This document shows, one piece after another, positions 26,919 to 36,399 of a stretch of 64,000 nt of DNA. This stretch comes from Vibrio fortis (GTDB taxonomy: Bacteria; Pseudomonadota; Gammaproteobacteria; Enterobacterales; Vibrionaceae). Under the pieces are notes generated by a model that saw only the letters and a program-made list of their open reading frames with translations, was not told where the DNA came from and ran no database searches. The position numbers were made by a program, and so were the translations under genes. Every line of letters starts with the position of its first letter. Within the stretch, counting starts at the first letter, position 1. The stretch is from NCBI RefSeq assembly GCF_024347475.1, contig NZ_AP025488.1:1612001-1676000 (forward strand). Reading direction: 5' to 3'.

Positions 26919-27545
26919 ATGTATACCACTTTGTTGATTGCCGCCCTCTTATCTACTACTGAACCCCACACCGATGAACTAGAAAAACTCTACACTACAG
27001 AGCGAGAGATTAGCTACGACGACCTTGTTGTTGATGTCAGAGGCTATAAGGTTCCAACCAGAGCCGCTTTCCAAGGCTGGGTTCTACTCAATAACGCAGA
27101 GAAAAAAGTCGCTAACATCGGACAGCAACTCAGAGATGCAGGCATCAAAGAAACCATGCCTTTGCACCTGATCTTACTCCAAGGTACAGACTGGGTACTC
27201 AGCGACACCACACTCTTTAGCTTACCCAATGTTCAACATATGCCCAAAATGATCAAAACGCTTACGTTCATCCAGACTTTTATCGAGCCAGAAATTGGCG
27301 TTGTTATTCCGGTATCAGGGGAGCGAACCAGTAACTATAACCAACAAGCGGGAGGGGCTCCTCGCAGTAAGCACCTAGAGTTTTGTGCATTGGACTTAGT
27401 GCCATCAGAAGATATTTCACGCGAAGAGTTACATGTAAAATTAAAACAAATCCACGCTAAAAATGGGAAGGAACATAACGTCGGATTGGGCCTTTATGAT
27501 GGCGTACGATTTCATATCGATACATGTGGCTTTAGGCAGTGGTAA
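26919..27545 (+). CDS. M15-family (D-Ala-D-Ala carboxypeptidase-like) peptidase
   Basis: A 208-aa protein. The hydrophobic start MYTTLLIAALLSTTEP may be a short signal peptide, which would place it in the periplasm. The C-terminal half has the zinc-site pattern of M15A/Peptidase_M15_3 proteins: SGERTSNYNQQAGGAPRSKHLEFCALDLVP (SxHxxxxAxD, with His and Asp ligands) and a terminal HID in RFHIDTCGFRQW. It may trim peptidoglycan peptides. The gene is alone, followed by an unusual perfect inverted repeat. Confidence 0.82.
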   Translation: MYTTLLIAALLSTTEPHTDELEKLYTTEREISYDDLVVDVRGYKVPTRAAFQGWVLLNNAEKKVANIGQQLRDAGIKETMPLHLILLQGTDWVLSDTTLFSLPNVQHMPKMIKTLTFIQTFIEPEIGVVIPVSGERTSNYNQQAGGAPRSKHLEFCALDLVPSEDISREELHVKLKQIHAKNGKEHNVGLGLYDGVRFHIDTCGFRQW

Positions 27546-27555
27546 GGACGCATCA

Positions 27556-27596
27556 AAGTCATAATGACACAAATACCCACTATGTCATTATGACTT
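27556..27596. repeat. Perfect 14-bp inverted repeat
   Basis: AAGTCATAATGACA (27556-27569) and TGTCATTATGACTT (27583-27596) are exact complements around a 13-nt spacer, 10 bp after the M15 peptidase stop. There is no T tract on either side, so it is not a classical terminator. Confidence 0.85.
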
Positions 27597-27699
27597 CATT
27601 AATGAGGGCAATAATTATAAATTATTGATTAAAAAGATATAAAATAATTGGAACGAGTTTTGCTCTACTCATAATAAATCAAGATTATGAGGACGCATC

Positions 27700-27936
27700 A
27701 TGAAACCAACTCAAACAACTTTTAAAACACTTCTTTCTGTTTCCAATGCTGGGCTAATCATCACTACACTACTAATGCTCGTAAGTATCATTATCGCCTA
27801 CCCTCTTGCTGACAGCTTCTCCCTCGCGGCTCAAATAGCGGCTCATATCGGAACCATCGTGATTGCTGCACTTTTAAAGGTAAGTTATGTCGGTCGCTGT
27901 CTTGCACAGTATAACCTTGGAATGGAAGTGCGTTAA
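27700..27936 (+). CDS. Small two-helix membrane protein, unknown function
   Basis: A 78-aa protein with two predicted membrane helices (about residues 15-35 and 43-62) and a short polar tail. The start has a good Shine-Dalgarno (GAGGA at 27689-27693). No family is recognised. It is convergent to the large hybrid kinase gene. Confidence 0.6.
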   Translation: MKPTQTTFKTLLSVSNAGLIITTLLMLVSIIIAYPLADSFSLAAQIAAHIGTIVIAALLKVSYVGRCLAQYNLGMEVR

Positions 27937-27995
27937 TTGTCCTTTCCAACTGATCAATGATTCTGTGTTTTAACTTGACGGTGATCGCCACTTGG

Positions 27996-30623
27996 TTAGA
28001 CGATTCCCAAGCTATCAAAAAGCTCGTACAACTGGTGAGATTTGTATGGCTTGGGAAGATAAGCATTCATACCTGCTTCAAAACAGTCCTTGATGTCTTC
28101 GTCAAGCACGCTAGCAGTTAATGCGATGATTGGTAGCGGTGCGATACCTTGCTCTTTCTCCCATGCTCGAATTGCCTGGGTCGCGGTAATACCATCCATG
28201 ACTGGCATCATACAATCCATGAGTATCGCGTCAAATTGCTCGCCCTGAGTTACGACATCGACGGCTTCCTGCCCATTACTGGTGATGATGTACTCATAGC
28301 CCGCTTTTTCCAAAAAGAAGCTCGCAATTTTCTGATTCATTAAATTATCTTCAACGATCAGTATTCTTCGATTGAGTTCATGGACATCTTCCGATTTCGT
28401 CGGCTTATCCGCGGCTTGACTAACACCACTGTCTAGCGCGAGTAGACTGTTTGAAAAACGCTTTCCTAAAAATGGGACTGTGTGTGTCGAATGCACTGAC
28501 TCGGTAATTTGATTGGTTTTAAACAAGTGATGCTGACAAACAATCACCTTAGAAATTGGATAGCGCTGTTTCAATGCAGCAAGGTCGCGATCCATTTGTT
28601 GATGCAACGTATGGCAATAGAGCAGAACATCACAATCTAGCTGTGAGTTCGAGATGTCATTAATCGACGGAACCACTTCAGACTGAATTCCAAAACGTTC
28701 ACACTCTCGGCTTAATTGCGCTACATAGTTAAAGCTATTAGAAACAATGAGTGCCGTTTTCAAGTTATCGAATGTTTTCGGCTTACTTTCTACAGTATCA
28801 ACATAAAAACTGAAGATGAACTTTGAGCCTTCGCCTTTTACTGACATCGCCGCAATTCGGCCATCCATAAGGTCAATCAACTGACGACAGATTGCCAAAC
28901 CCAACCCCGTACCACCAAATTGGCGCGTGATACTGCCATCTTCTTGAGTAAATGGCTCAAATATAGAGTCGAGCTTACTCTCTTCTATACCAATCCCCGT
29001 ATCTGCAACTTGGCACTCCACCATGCCTCTTGTTTCTGAACTGGGTGTATAGGTTACCGTCGTGCTGATCGCACCTGAGTCGGTAAATTTGATCGCATTT
29101 GACAACAAATTGGTCATTACCTGACGTAACCGGTGTTCATCAAATAACAACTGGTGCGGTGTATTCGCGTCTATGTTGATATTCAACTCGACATTCTTAC
29201 TGATCGCTTTAGACAAAATAACACTAACAGAGTCATACACCACTTCACGTAGATCAGCCGCTTGAGGGGAGAGCAACAAATTACCTGATTCAATCTTCGA
29301 CAAATCGAGAATATCGTTGAGCAACACAAGCAGAGTATGCGAAGAGGATTCAATATCAGACAAAACTTCTTGCTGGTTTGCATTCAATTGACTCTGCGAG
29401 AGGATCTCAGCCATGCCGATAATGCCATTGAGCGGGGTTCGAATCTCATGAGACATATTCGCTAAAAAGGCACTTTTGGCACGGTTAGCTGAGATAGCAT
29501 CCTCTTTTGCTTCAATCAAATCCCGGTAGTGTTGTTGATTGTCGCTCATGATCTCGTTGACCTTGTCCGCAAATTGAGTCAGCTCATCATGTCCTTCTGT
29601 TTCAATGGGCTTATGCTCCCCTGTGCCACGATTTTGGTCCGACATACCATCAAGAATGTAAGAGAGATTTCGATTCAGACGTAGCGACGTCGTTGACGTC
29701 AGCCAAAATACCAACGACGCCAAAGTAATAACAAACATCGTCGTCAGTGTGGTGCGGATCTTTTGCTCTTCAATCCGCGCAGCAAGTTGCCCTTGAAGCT
29801 CTGCGGTGTAGCTATCCACCACTTGCAACGTAACAACATGCCTTTGTTCTAAGCCAGAGACGTAATGTTTGATCTCCTGTGAATCAAATTGCCTCTTAAA
29901 TATCCGCTCTCTGAAATCAATACTCTCTTGATACTCCTTACTAGCAAACACATCAATGAGCTGTCGGAGTCGTATAGAAGAATCACTGTTTCGGATAAAG
30001 GCATTGAGATATTGGGATTGTCGATGAATAGTACTGAGATAATGATCAAGGCTGTCTTCTCTCAACTCCGGATAAAGGTAAAGCTTGTAACCAACCCACG
30101 CTTCTTTCTGCGTCCAAAACACAAAGTTATTGAGATCACTAAAGATCTTCCCTTCTATCTTGATACTGTCATCCGCAAGAAATATATCGACATCATTCAG
30201 CTCAACCAGTATCTCCTGCAATACATCAAATGCTAATACGCCAAGATACGGCCTTTGTGCGGGCGACGGTTGTTGGAGCTCGATCAATACTTGATTAAAA
30301 TCTCGAAGTGAATTGGCGATATCCCATTGAGCAGAAAGCCCTTCTAATTGCTTGTTGTACTGGAGAATAAGATCAAATTCTTTGTTCGCAGAGGTGTAAG
30401 CACTTTCTCGGATTGGGGAGGAGTTTGGTAGCCTGAGTAAACGATATATATCGCCAGACAACGCACTAAAGGCTTGAAGCGCCTCAACCCTGACTCGAGT
30501 CGCTTCTAAGTTCGTTACCTGCTCTCTATTCTTTAACGCCTCATTTATCGTAAAACCGAGCATAAAGAGAATCGAGATAGAGGACAGCAAAATCAACCGC
30601 CACCTAATTGATATATTTATCAT
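27996..30623 (-). CDS. Hybrid sensor histidine kinase/response regulator (orphan)
   Basis: An 875-aa hybrid kinase. Order: membrane helix (about 8-27), large helical periplasmic sensor region (about 28-285), second helix (about 292-312), linker, HisKA with MSHEIRTPLNGIIG (H392), HATPase_c with FGGTGLGLAICRQLIDLM, a degenerate receiver-like segment (about 615-700, beginning LKTALIVSNSF) without a clear phospho-Asp, and a complete C-terminal receiver with AILMDCMMPVMDG (D803). There is no HPt domain, so the phosphate must go to a separate HPt protein. The signal is unknown. No response regulator gene is adjacent. Confidence 0.88.
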   Translation of the reverse strand: MINISIRWRLILLSSISILFMLGFTINEALKNREQVTNLEATRVRVEALQAFSALSGDIYRLLRLPNSSPIRESAYTSANKEFDLILQYNKQLEGLSAQWDIANSLRDFNQVLIELQQPSPAQRPYLGVLAFDVLQEILVELNDVDIFLADDSIKIEGKIFSDLNNFVFWTQKEAWVGYKLYLYPELREDSLDHYLSTIHRQSQYLNAFIRNSDSSIRLRQLIDVFASKEYQESIDFRERIFKRQFDSQEIKHYVSGLEQRHVVTLQVVDSYTAELQGQLAARIEEQKIRTTLTTMFVITLASLVFWLTSTTSLRLNRNLSYILDGMSDQNRGTGEHKPIETEGHDELTQFADKVNEIMSDNQQHYRDLIEAKEDAISANRAKSAFLANMSHEIRTPLNGIIGMAEILSQSQLNANQQEVLSDIESSSHTLLVLLNDILDLSKIESGNLLLSPQAADLREVVYDSVSVILSKAISKNVELNINIDANTPHQLLFDEHRLRQVMTNLLSNAIKFTDSGAISTTVTYTPSSETRGMVECQVADTGIGIEESKLDSIFEPFTQEDGSITRQFGGTGLGLAICRQLIDLMDGRIAAMSVKGEGSKFIFSFYVDTVESKPKTFDNLKTALIVSNSFNYVAQLSRECERFGIQSEVVPSINDISNSQLDCDVLLYCHTLHQQMDRDLAALKQRYPISKVIVCQHHLFKTNQITESVHSTHTVPFLGKRFSNSLLALDSGVSQAADKPTKSEDVHELNRRILIVEDNLMNQKIASFFLEKAGYEYIITSNGQEAVDVVTQGEQFDAILMDCMMPVMDGITATQAIRAWEKEQGIAPLPIIALTASVLDEDIKDCFEAGMNAYLPKPYKSHQLYELFDSLGIV

Positions 30624-31357
30624 TTCCGCTAAATCACTCCCTTCCTTGAAAGCAATGTCACCAGTCTAATTTTAATAATAGGACACTCACGGCGTTTAAT
30701 TGATCAAATATGCAACTTGTACCGAACAATTCCATACAAACAATCTATAAGTCACCACAAATCCATAGACTAAATCGCAATTACTCATCGCCATTGTTGC
30801 TATTGTGAATCTTGTTAGTATCCGATTTGACAGTAAATAAAGCGTCACAAGCGGACTTATCTAGTAAATAAGTCGAATATTTTTCGTGTTAAATCCTTAA
30901 GAATTCCTCGCAATAGGCTAATTTGAGCGAGCTATAGACTTAGGTGGACACATTTCCACCACATTGTTAACTCATTCCATTTATTTGAGTATTTTGATCA
31001 CACTTTAAAATCCCAAAAAGCAACCGTTTGCATTCTCTTTTTGATCTAAGTATTTTTCGACAAAAAATAAGTGCTACAAATTGATAAAGTCAATAGTGTT
31101 GCATATCACAAAACTCGACGTTATAACCAAAAATTCTAGCTAAATCAGCCAATATAGCTGGATTTAATTTTACTAGCAGAATAACAAGCCTTACCTTACA
31201 ATCCCGCCACATAAAAATTACAACTTAAATACAAGCCTAATTCGTGCCAATAAAAGTGACAATTTAAGATCACAGCACAACGGTTTATCCCCCAAGCAGG
31301 TAAGCACCCTACACTCGCCAAGCCTGCAAAACTTAACGTGAAAGGTCCCAAGTAAAG
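30624..31357. other. 734-bp intergenic region between hybrid kinase and gap
   Basis: This is the longest gene-free stretch in the window. It must hold the divergent promoters of the kinase (minus) and gap (plus). Two palindromes are visible: GGTGGA-N6-TCCACC (30943-30960) and ATTGA-N5-TCAAT (31080-31094). No convincing ORF and no hairpin-plus-T-run sRNA terminator was found. The region is AT-rich and lacks obvious repeats. Confidence 0.5.
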
Positions 31358-32794
31358 ATGAGCCCTGAAAAGCACCTCCTAGACTGGCAAACTAGTCAAA
31401 CTATTGCTGAATCTATCGCCCCAACTCTTGGTCAGCTATACCGTCAAAAAGGCGTTGAAGTCATTCTCTTCGGAAAGACTCTAGTTAACGCAACGACTAT
31501 TGACATCATCAAAGCTCACCGACTTTCAAAGCACTACACAGGCTCCCCGCTTACCCCTTCACAAACACAACCAATTATCCAACACCTACTCTCGATGCGC
31601 TTATCTCCTTGCCGCGTTGATGTAGGTCGCCTAGCGCATCAATACTGGGAAAACCACGATGATGTTGCTGCGATGGATGACTTCCTTCAAACGGCTCTAG
31701 TTGAGTCACTAGAAGGCGAAGCGATGACTAAGCCTCGTGATGTTGTGTTGTACGGTTTCGGTCGTATCGGTCGACTACTGACTCGTATCCTTGTTGAGAA
31801 AAGTGGCCCAGGTTACCCACTTCGTCTACGTGCTATCGTGGTTCGTGGTGGTAAAGATGGTGATCTAGAGAAGCGTGCTAGCCTACTGCGCCGTGACTCA
31901 GTACATGGCCAATTCAACGGCAGCATCGTTATCGATAGTGAGCGCAAAGCAATCATTGTTAACGGTAACTTCATTCAAGTTATCTACGCGAACAAGCCAG
32001 AAGATGTTGATTACACGGCTTACGGTATTGATAACGCTCTGGTTGTTGATAACACAGGTGTGTGGCGTGACGCAGAAGGCCTAGGCCAGCACGTTGCGTG
32101 TAACGGTGCAAGCAAAGTACTTCTTACTGCTCCAGGTAAAGGCGACATCAAGAACGTTGTATTTGGTGTGAACGAAGACGTTATCAAACCAGAAGATACG
32201 ATCATCTCAGCAGCAAGCTGTACGACAAACGCAATCACTCCGGTATTGAAAGCTGTACACGACAAGTTTGGCGTAACATCGGGTCACATTGAGACAGTTC
32301 ACTCGTTCACAAACGACCAAAACCTGATTGATAACTTCCACTCAGGCGATCGTCGTGGCCGTGCAGCTTCACTGAACATGGTTCTGACTTCAACAGGTGC
32401 AGCGAAAGCGGTAGCGAAGGCGATGCCTGAGATGGCTGGTAAGCTAACTGGTAACGCAATTCGCGTACCGACACCAAACGTGTCAATGGCAGTTGCTAAC
32501 CTAAACCTAGAAACAGGTACAACGAAAGAAGAGCTAAACACGTACCTACGTGAAATGGCGCTATCTTCTCCACTTTCAGCACAAATCGACTACACAGATT
32601 CAACGGAAGTGGTATCAACTGACTTAGTCGGTTCTCGTCACCCAGGCGTTGTCGATGGTGTTGCAACAATTGCACAAGACAACCGTGCTGTACTTTATAT
32701 CTGGTACGACAATGAGTTCGGATACAGCTGCCAAGTGGTTCACTGTATGGAACAGATGATGGGCGTACGCTACAAAACTTACCCAGCGGTTTAA
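31358..32794 (+). CDS. gap: Glyceraldehyde-3-phosphate dehydrogenase, long form
   Basis: A 478-aa GAPDH, about 140 residues longer than GapA. The N-terminal extension (about 1-125) precedes the NAD-binding fold, which starts VVLYGFGRIGRLLTRI. The active-site motif SAASCTTNAITPV has its cysteine at C288, and the C-terminal WYDNEFGYSCQVV is complete. It converts glyceraldehyde 3-phosphate and phosphate to 1,3-bisphosphoglycerate. A similarly long enzyme occurs on V. cholerae chromosome 2; gluconeogenic use is suspected for this type but cannot be read from sequence. Codon use is strongly biased, suggesting high expression. Confidence 0.93.
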   Translation: MSPEKHLLDWQTSQTIAESIAPTLGQLYRQKGVEVILFGKTLVNATTIDIIKAHRLSKHYTGSPLTPSQTQPIIQHLLSMRLSPCRVDVGRLAHQYWENHDDVAAMDDFLQTALVESLEGEAMTKPRDVVLYGFGRIGRLLTRILVEKSGPGYPLRLRAIVVRGGKDGDLEKRASLLRRDSVHGQFNGSIVIDSERKAIIVNGNFIQVIYANKPEDVDYTAYGIDNALVVDNTGVWRDAEGLGQHVACNGASKVLLTAPGKGDIKNVVFGVNEDVIKPEDTIISAASCTTNAITPVLKAVHDKFGVTSGHIETVHSFTNDQNLIDNFHSGDRRGRAASLNMVLTSTGAAKAVAKAMPEMAGKLTGNAIRVPTPNVSMAVANLNLETGTTKEELNTYLREMALSSPLSAQIDYTDSTEVVSTDLVGSRHPGVVDGVATIAQDNRAVLYIWYDNEFGYSCQVVHCMEQMMGVRYKTYPAV

Positions 32795-32903
32795 TCCTCT
32801 AGGTATAAAAAGCTCCACAACATAATAATCATATAGGCGAAGTTCGTATGAGCTTCGCTACCCCCCTTTCATCGAGTACTTTACGGTCAATTCTTGGAAG
32901 GTT

Positions 32904-32947
32904 GCCACTTGGTTCTGCTCTCTCTAACCGAACTAAGTGGCCTTTTT
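32904..32947 (+). terminator. Rho-independent terminator of gap
   Basis: A 12-bp stem GCCACTTGGTTC / GAACTAAGTGGC (one wobble) with a 14-nt loop and a run of T residues. Confidence 0.82.
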
Positions 32948-32997
32948 CATCTCAGTGATTCAGATACTAACATCACTAAAACATCTAATATGCCGAA

Positions 32998-34047
32998 CTA
33001 CCCGAGTTCGACTTCTAGCTCACTCTCAATAGTGCTTGAACATGCCAATACATAGCCTTGTTCAATCTCTTCTGGGGTAAGCGTTTCTTGGCTGCTCGAA
33101 GTAACACTGCCCTTCGTGACTTTGCATTTACAAGAGCCACAAATACCACTGCGGCACGCAATGATGATCGGCACACCCGCCTTCTCTAATGAATCTGCTA
33201 GTGGCGTTCCTAAATCAGCTTCAACTTTCGCACCAAACGCAGGGACGAACACTTCAACTGACCCACCTTGCGACCCAACTTCTGTTTCGTCCGTAGACTC
33301 CAGTTTCGAGATTGGCGTAAAGCTTTCTTGGTAGAAGTTAGCCATGTTGAATTCAAGCTCAGTCAAGTAACCTTCTACGTCTTCCATGAAGCCAACTGGC
33401 CCACATAGATACACGGTTCTTTCTAGAATGTCAGGAGACAGGCGAACCAACCAACTCTTATCTAAACGTCCTTGAGGCGCGGTTGTGCCTTGGTTATCTT
33501 TCAGTAATAGTTTTAAGTTAAAGTTCGGATGCATGTCATCTAACTGACTGAGCTCTTCAAAGTAGATGGTTTCATGCTTGCTGCGAGCCTGATGGATGAA
33601 GTCAATTTCAATCGCGGGATCGTGCTTCAACCAATACTTAACCATTGAAATCACTGGCGTAATGCCACAGCCAGCACTCACTAAAGTCACTTTGTTTGTC
33701 GCACTTGGTTTACAATCAATACAATTAAATTCACCCGCCGGTTTGAGTACCGTTACTTCATCCCCTTCGTCTAGTTCATCGACAATGAAGTTTGAGACTA
33801 ACCCGCCCTCGACACGTTTTACCGTCAATTTTAAGCGGTTATCATCCGTATCTGAGGCAATGGAGTAAGCTCGATAGTCCATTTTCTGTGGCATATTCAA
33901 ACCAAGCGTAATAAATTGACCCGGCTTGAAGTTGAAGTGGAGATCTTGTGGAATAGAGCCCAATTCAAAGCTAACCGTATCCGGCGTTTCATGCCACTTT
34001 TTAAGACAAACCAAAGAGATTGAATCGCTATCAGACCAAGCGTACAT
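32998..34047 (-). CDS. hcr: Hybrid-cluster protein reductase (NADH oxidoreductase Hcr)
   Basis: A 349-aa protein; the start MYAWSDSDS at 34047 has a GTGAG ribosome-binding site, although the frame is open further upstream. It has an N-terminal FAD domain (MDYRAYSIAS), an NAD domain (VSAGCGITPVISMVKY, LCGPVGFM), and a C-terminal plant-type 2Fe-2S ferredoxin domain with ACRSGICGSCKCKV and a later Cys (LACSST). It passes electrons from NADH to Hcp. It lies 93 bp downstream of hcp on the same strand and is probably cotranscribed. Confidence 0.9.
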   Translation of the reverse strand: MYAWSDSDSISLVCLKKWHETPDTVSFELGSIPQDLHFNFKPGQFITLGLNMPQKMDYRAYSIASDTDDNRLKLTVKRVEGGLVSNFIVDELDEGDEVTVLKPAGEFNCIDCKPSATNKVTLVSAGCGITPVISMVKYWLKHDPAIEIDFIHQARSKHETIYFEELSQLDDMHPNFNLKLLLKDNQGTTAPQGRLDKSWLVRLSPDILERTVYLCGPVGFMEDVEGYLTELEFNMANFYQESFTPISKLESTDETEVGSQGGSVEVFVPAFGAKVEADLGTPLADSLEKAGVPIIIACRSGICGSCKCKVTKGSVTSSSQETLTPEEIEQGYVLACSSTIESELEVELG

Positions 34048-34140
34048 AGTTATACTCACTTTTATAATTTGGGATGAACGACAAAAGCCTCGGGCCACAA
34101 ATAGAATCTCTCAATTAGGCTCGAGGCTTGGTTAGCGAGA

Positions 34141-35802
34141 TTAAGCCGCTAGGATTGTTTTAAGATCTTGTTCAGGTGTAGAAATAGCACGCATGTCGAA
34201 CTCATCTTGAATGATCTTCAGTAGGTTCTCGGTTAAGAACGCAGGTGCGGTTGGGCCTGTGTAAATCCCTTTAACACCCAGTGCAAACAGAGTCAGTAGG
34301 ATGACAATCGCTTTCTGCTCAAACCAAGAGAGTACTAGTGTCAGTGGAAGCTCATTAATGCCGCAATCAAACTCTTGCGACAGTGCAAGTGCAAGTTGAA
34401 TCGCAGAGTAAGCGTCATTACATTGGCCAACATCTAGAAGACGTGGGATGCCGTTAATGTCACCAAACTGGTTCTTGTTGAAACGGAACTTACCACAAGC
34501 AAGAGTTAGGATAACTGAATCGTCAGGCGCTTGAGCCGTAAAGTCGGTGTAGTAGCTACGCTCAGCTTTATCACCATCACAACCACCCACTAGGAAGAAG
34601 TGTTTGATGTTGCCTTCTTTTACTTGCTCAACAACAGCCGGAGCCGCTTCCATAAGCGCATTGCGCCCAAAACCAACCGTGATCATCTGTTCGATCTCGT
34701 CGTGTTTGAAGCCCTCTTGCGCTAATGCACAATCAATAACTGCGCTGAAGTCATCGCCTTCAAGGTGAGCAACACCTGGCCAACCTACAATGCTACGTGT
34801 GAATAGACGATCTGCGTACGCGCCAACATCTGGGTTAAGTAGACAGTTAGAGGTCATCACAATCGCGCCTGGGAAGTTAGCGAACTCTTTTTGTTGGTTC
34901 TGCCATGCGCTACCGTAGTTACCTGCTAAGTGTGGGTACTTGCTTAGTTCTGGGTAACCGTGAGCTGGAAGCATCTCACCATTGGTGTAAACATTGATAC
35001 CCTTGCCTTCCGTCTGTTGCAGGATTTTTTCTAAGTCATGTAGGTCGTGACCAGAAACAAGGATACAGTGACCTTTCTTAGTTTTAACGTTCACAGCTGT
35101 TGGCTGTGGGTGACCAAAAGTATCGGTTTCGCCTTTGTCCAACATCTCCATTACTTTGTAGTTCATCAGACCAATCTGCATTGATGTATCAAGCAGCTGT
35201 TTTAGATCTGTTGGATCAGTACCTAAGAACGCCATGATTTGGTGGTATTCAGCGTGGATGTCTTGGTCAGTTTGACCAAGTACACGTGCGTGTTCCATGT
35301 ATGCTGCAGCACCTTTCAAGCCGTATAGGCACAGTAGGCGTAGGCCAATCACGTCTTCGTGTTGCGAGTCATGGCCACGGTTAACCGCTGCTTGTGGTGC
35401 AAGAGCCAGTAACTGACTGCTATCCGTAGGAAGATCGAACTGAGCAGCTGGAGACAATGCAGGAATTTCAAAACCAACGAGCAGTGCAGCAGCACGAACT
35501 TGCTGCTCTAAACGCTGCTTGTACTCGTGTGACTGTTGAGCAAATTCGATGATACGCTCAGGGTCGAAGTTAACATTCGTTAATGTCGCGAAAAATGCTC
35601 GTGGTGCCCACTCATCGATTTCCGTGTCAATAACGTTGCAAGCGCGGCCTAGATTGGCCCAAAAAGAAACCCCTTGCAGTGAGTACACCAACACATCTTG
35701 CAGATCAGAAACTTCAGAAGTTTTACCACACATACCTTGTGCAAATGAGCAGCCTTTAACTGTCGGTGTTTGAATAGTTTGTTCACATTGAATACAGAAC
35801 AT
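34141..35802 (-). CDS. hcp: Hydroxylamine reductase / hybrid-cluster protein
   Basis: A 553-aa class-II hybrid cluster protein. N-terminal cluster cysteines C3, C6, C18 and C25 are in the pattern CxxC...GCxxxxxxCGK. Hybrid-cluster ligands are in the central and C-terminal parts, e.g. HDLHD, TSNCLLNP, TLACGKFRFN, GQCNDAYSA. The protein acts as an NO reductase and protein S-nitrosylase and can reduce hydroxylamine; it protects against nitrosative stress under low oxygen. FNR and NsrR usually control such genes, but no clear box was recognised upstream. Confidence 0.95.
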   Translation of the reverse strand: MFCIQCEQTIQTPTVKGCSFAQGMCGKTSEVSDLQDVLVYSLQGVSFWANLGRACNVIDTEIDEWAPRAFFATLTNVNFDPERIIEFAQQSHEYKQRLEQQVRAAALLVGFEIPALSPAAQFDLPTDSSQLLALAPQAAVNRGHDSQHEDVIGLRLLCLYGLKGAAAYMEHARVLGQTDQDIHAEYHQIMAFLGTDPTDLKQLLDTSMQIGLMNYKVMEMLDKGETDTFGHPQPTAVNVKTKKGHCILVSGHDLHDLEKILQQTEGKGINVYTNGEMLPAHGYPELSKYPHLAGNYGSAWQNQQKEFANFPGAIVMTSNCLLNPDVGAYADRLFTRSIVGWPGVAHLEGDDFSAVIDCALAQEGFKHDEIEQMITVGFGRNALMEAAPAVVEQVKEGNIKHFFLVGGCDGDKAERSYYTDFTAQAPDDSVILTLACGKFRFNKNQFGDINGIPRLLDVGQCNDAYSAIQLALALSQEFDCGINELPLTLVLSWFEQKAIVILLTLFALGVKGIYTGPTAPAFLTENLLKIIQDEFDMRAISTPEQDLKTILAA

Positions 35803-36080
35803 ATTGGGCTCCAGTAATAGTCGTTTGTTGTAAGTTCTTGGCTCACAATGATTTATTTTTCCTACACCCTAGAGCACCTTCCGTGCCAACTTTTAAGTTA
35901 TTGTTTTATATATGAAAATAGTTATATCCATAATAATGGTGCGTATTTATGACTACAAAATCCCACTAAAAATAAACACACCTAGGTCAATATGACTGCA
36001 AATAATTTTTTGAACACCGTTCATGTTTCGTTCAGAAAAGCTTTGTTAGAGTGACAGCATAGAAAAAGAGGAAATGAATT

Positions 36081-36311
36081 ATGAAAAATATCTTAGTGAC
36101 TGTTGCAGCTCTCTTCACTGGTCTTATCGCGCTATTCACCAGCTTGCTGCTTGCTATCCCTCTAACGATTGCAGCCCTCATCACAGGGAAAAAAATTCAG
36201 AAGCAGATGAGCCAACAAGGCTTTACATCTCGTATGAATAACCACTACTCGTCAAATCGAGATGCCGGTGTGATTGAAGGCGAATACGAAGACCTGTCGA
36301 ACAAGCGATAA
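36081..36311 (+). CDS. Small membrane protein of unknown function
   Basis: A 76-aa protein with one long or two short hydrophobic helices (about residues 4-40), a basic cytosolic-like segment GKKIQKQMSQQGF, and an acidic tail ending GVIEGEYEDLSNKR. The start has GAGGAA upstream. No family is recognised; the tail resembles short membrane proteins found in other Vibrio. A terminator-like hairpin follows. It is divergent from hcp. Confidence 0.6.
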   Translation: MKNILVTVAALFTGLIALFTSLLLAIPLTIAALITGKKIQKQMSQQGFTSRMNNHYSSNRDAGVIEGEYEDLSNKR

Positions 36312-36336
36312 CACAACGTTTCGTTAGCTTTGTTAC

Positions 36337-36358
36337 AGTGGGCATTAGGCCCACTTTT
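36337..36358 (+). terminator. Short hairpin terminator
   Basis: A perfect 7-bp stem AGTGGGC / GCCCACT with a 5-nt loop and TTTT tail, about 25 bp after the small membrane protein gene. Confidence 0.7.
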
Positions 36359-36399
36359 GAACTCACACCATCTACAAGAAACCGATTAATAGATCAGGC

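Noticed and set aside
31080..31094. FNR box upstream of gap
   Set aside because: ATTGA-N5-TCAAT is a palindrome but the half-site spacing is one base shorter than the FNR pattern.
35803..36080. FNR or NsrR operator for hcp-hcr
   Set aside because: The region is AT-rich, but no match good enough to the known motifs was seen, although such control is common for hcp.
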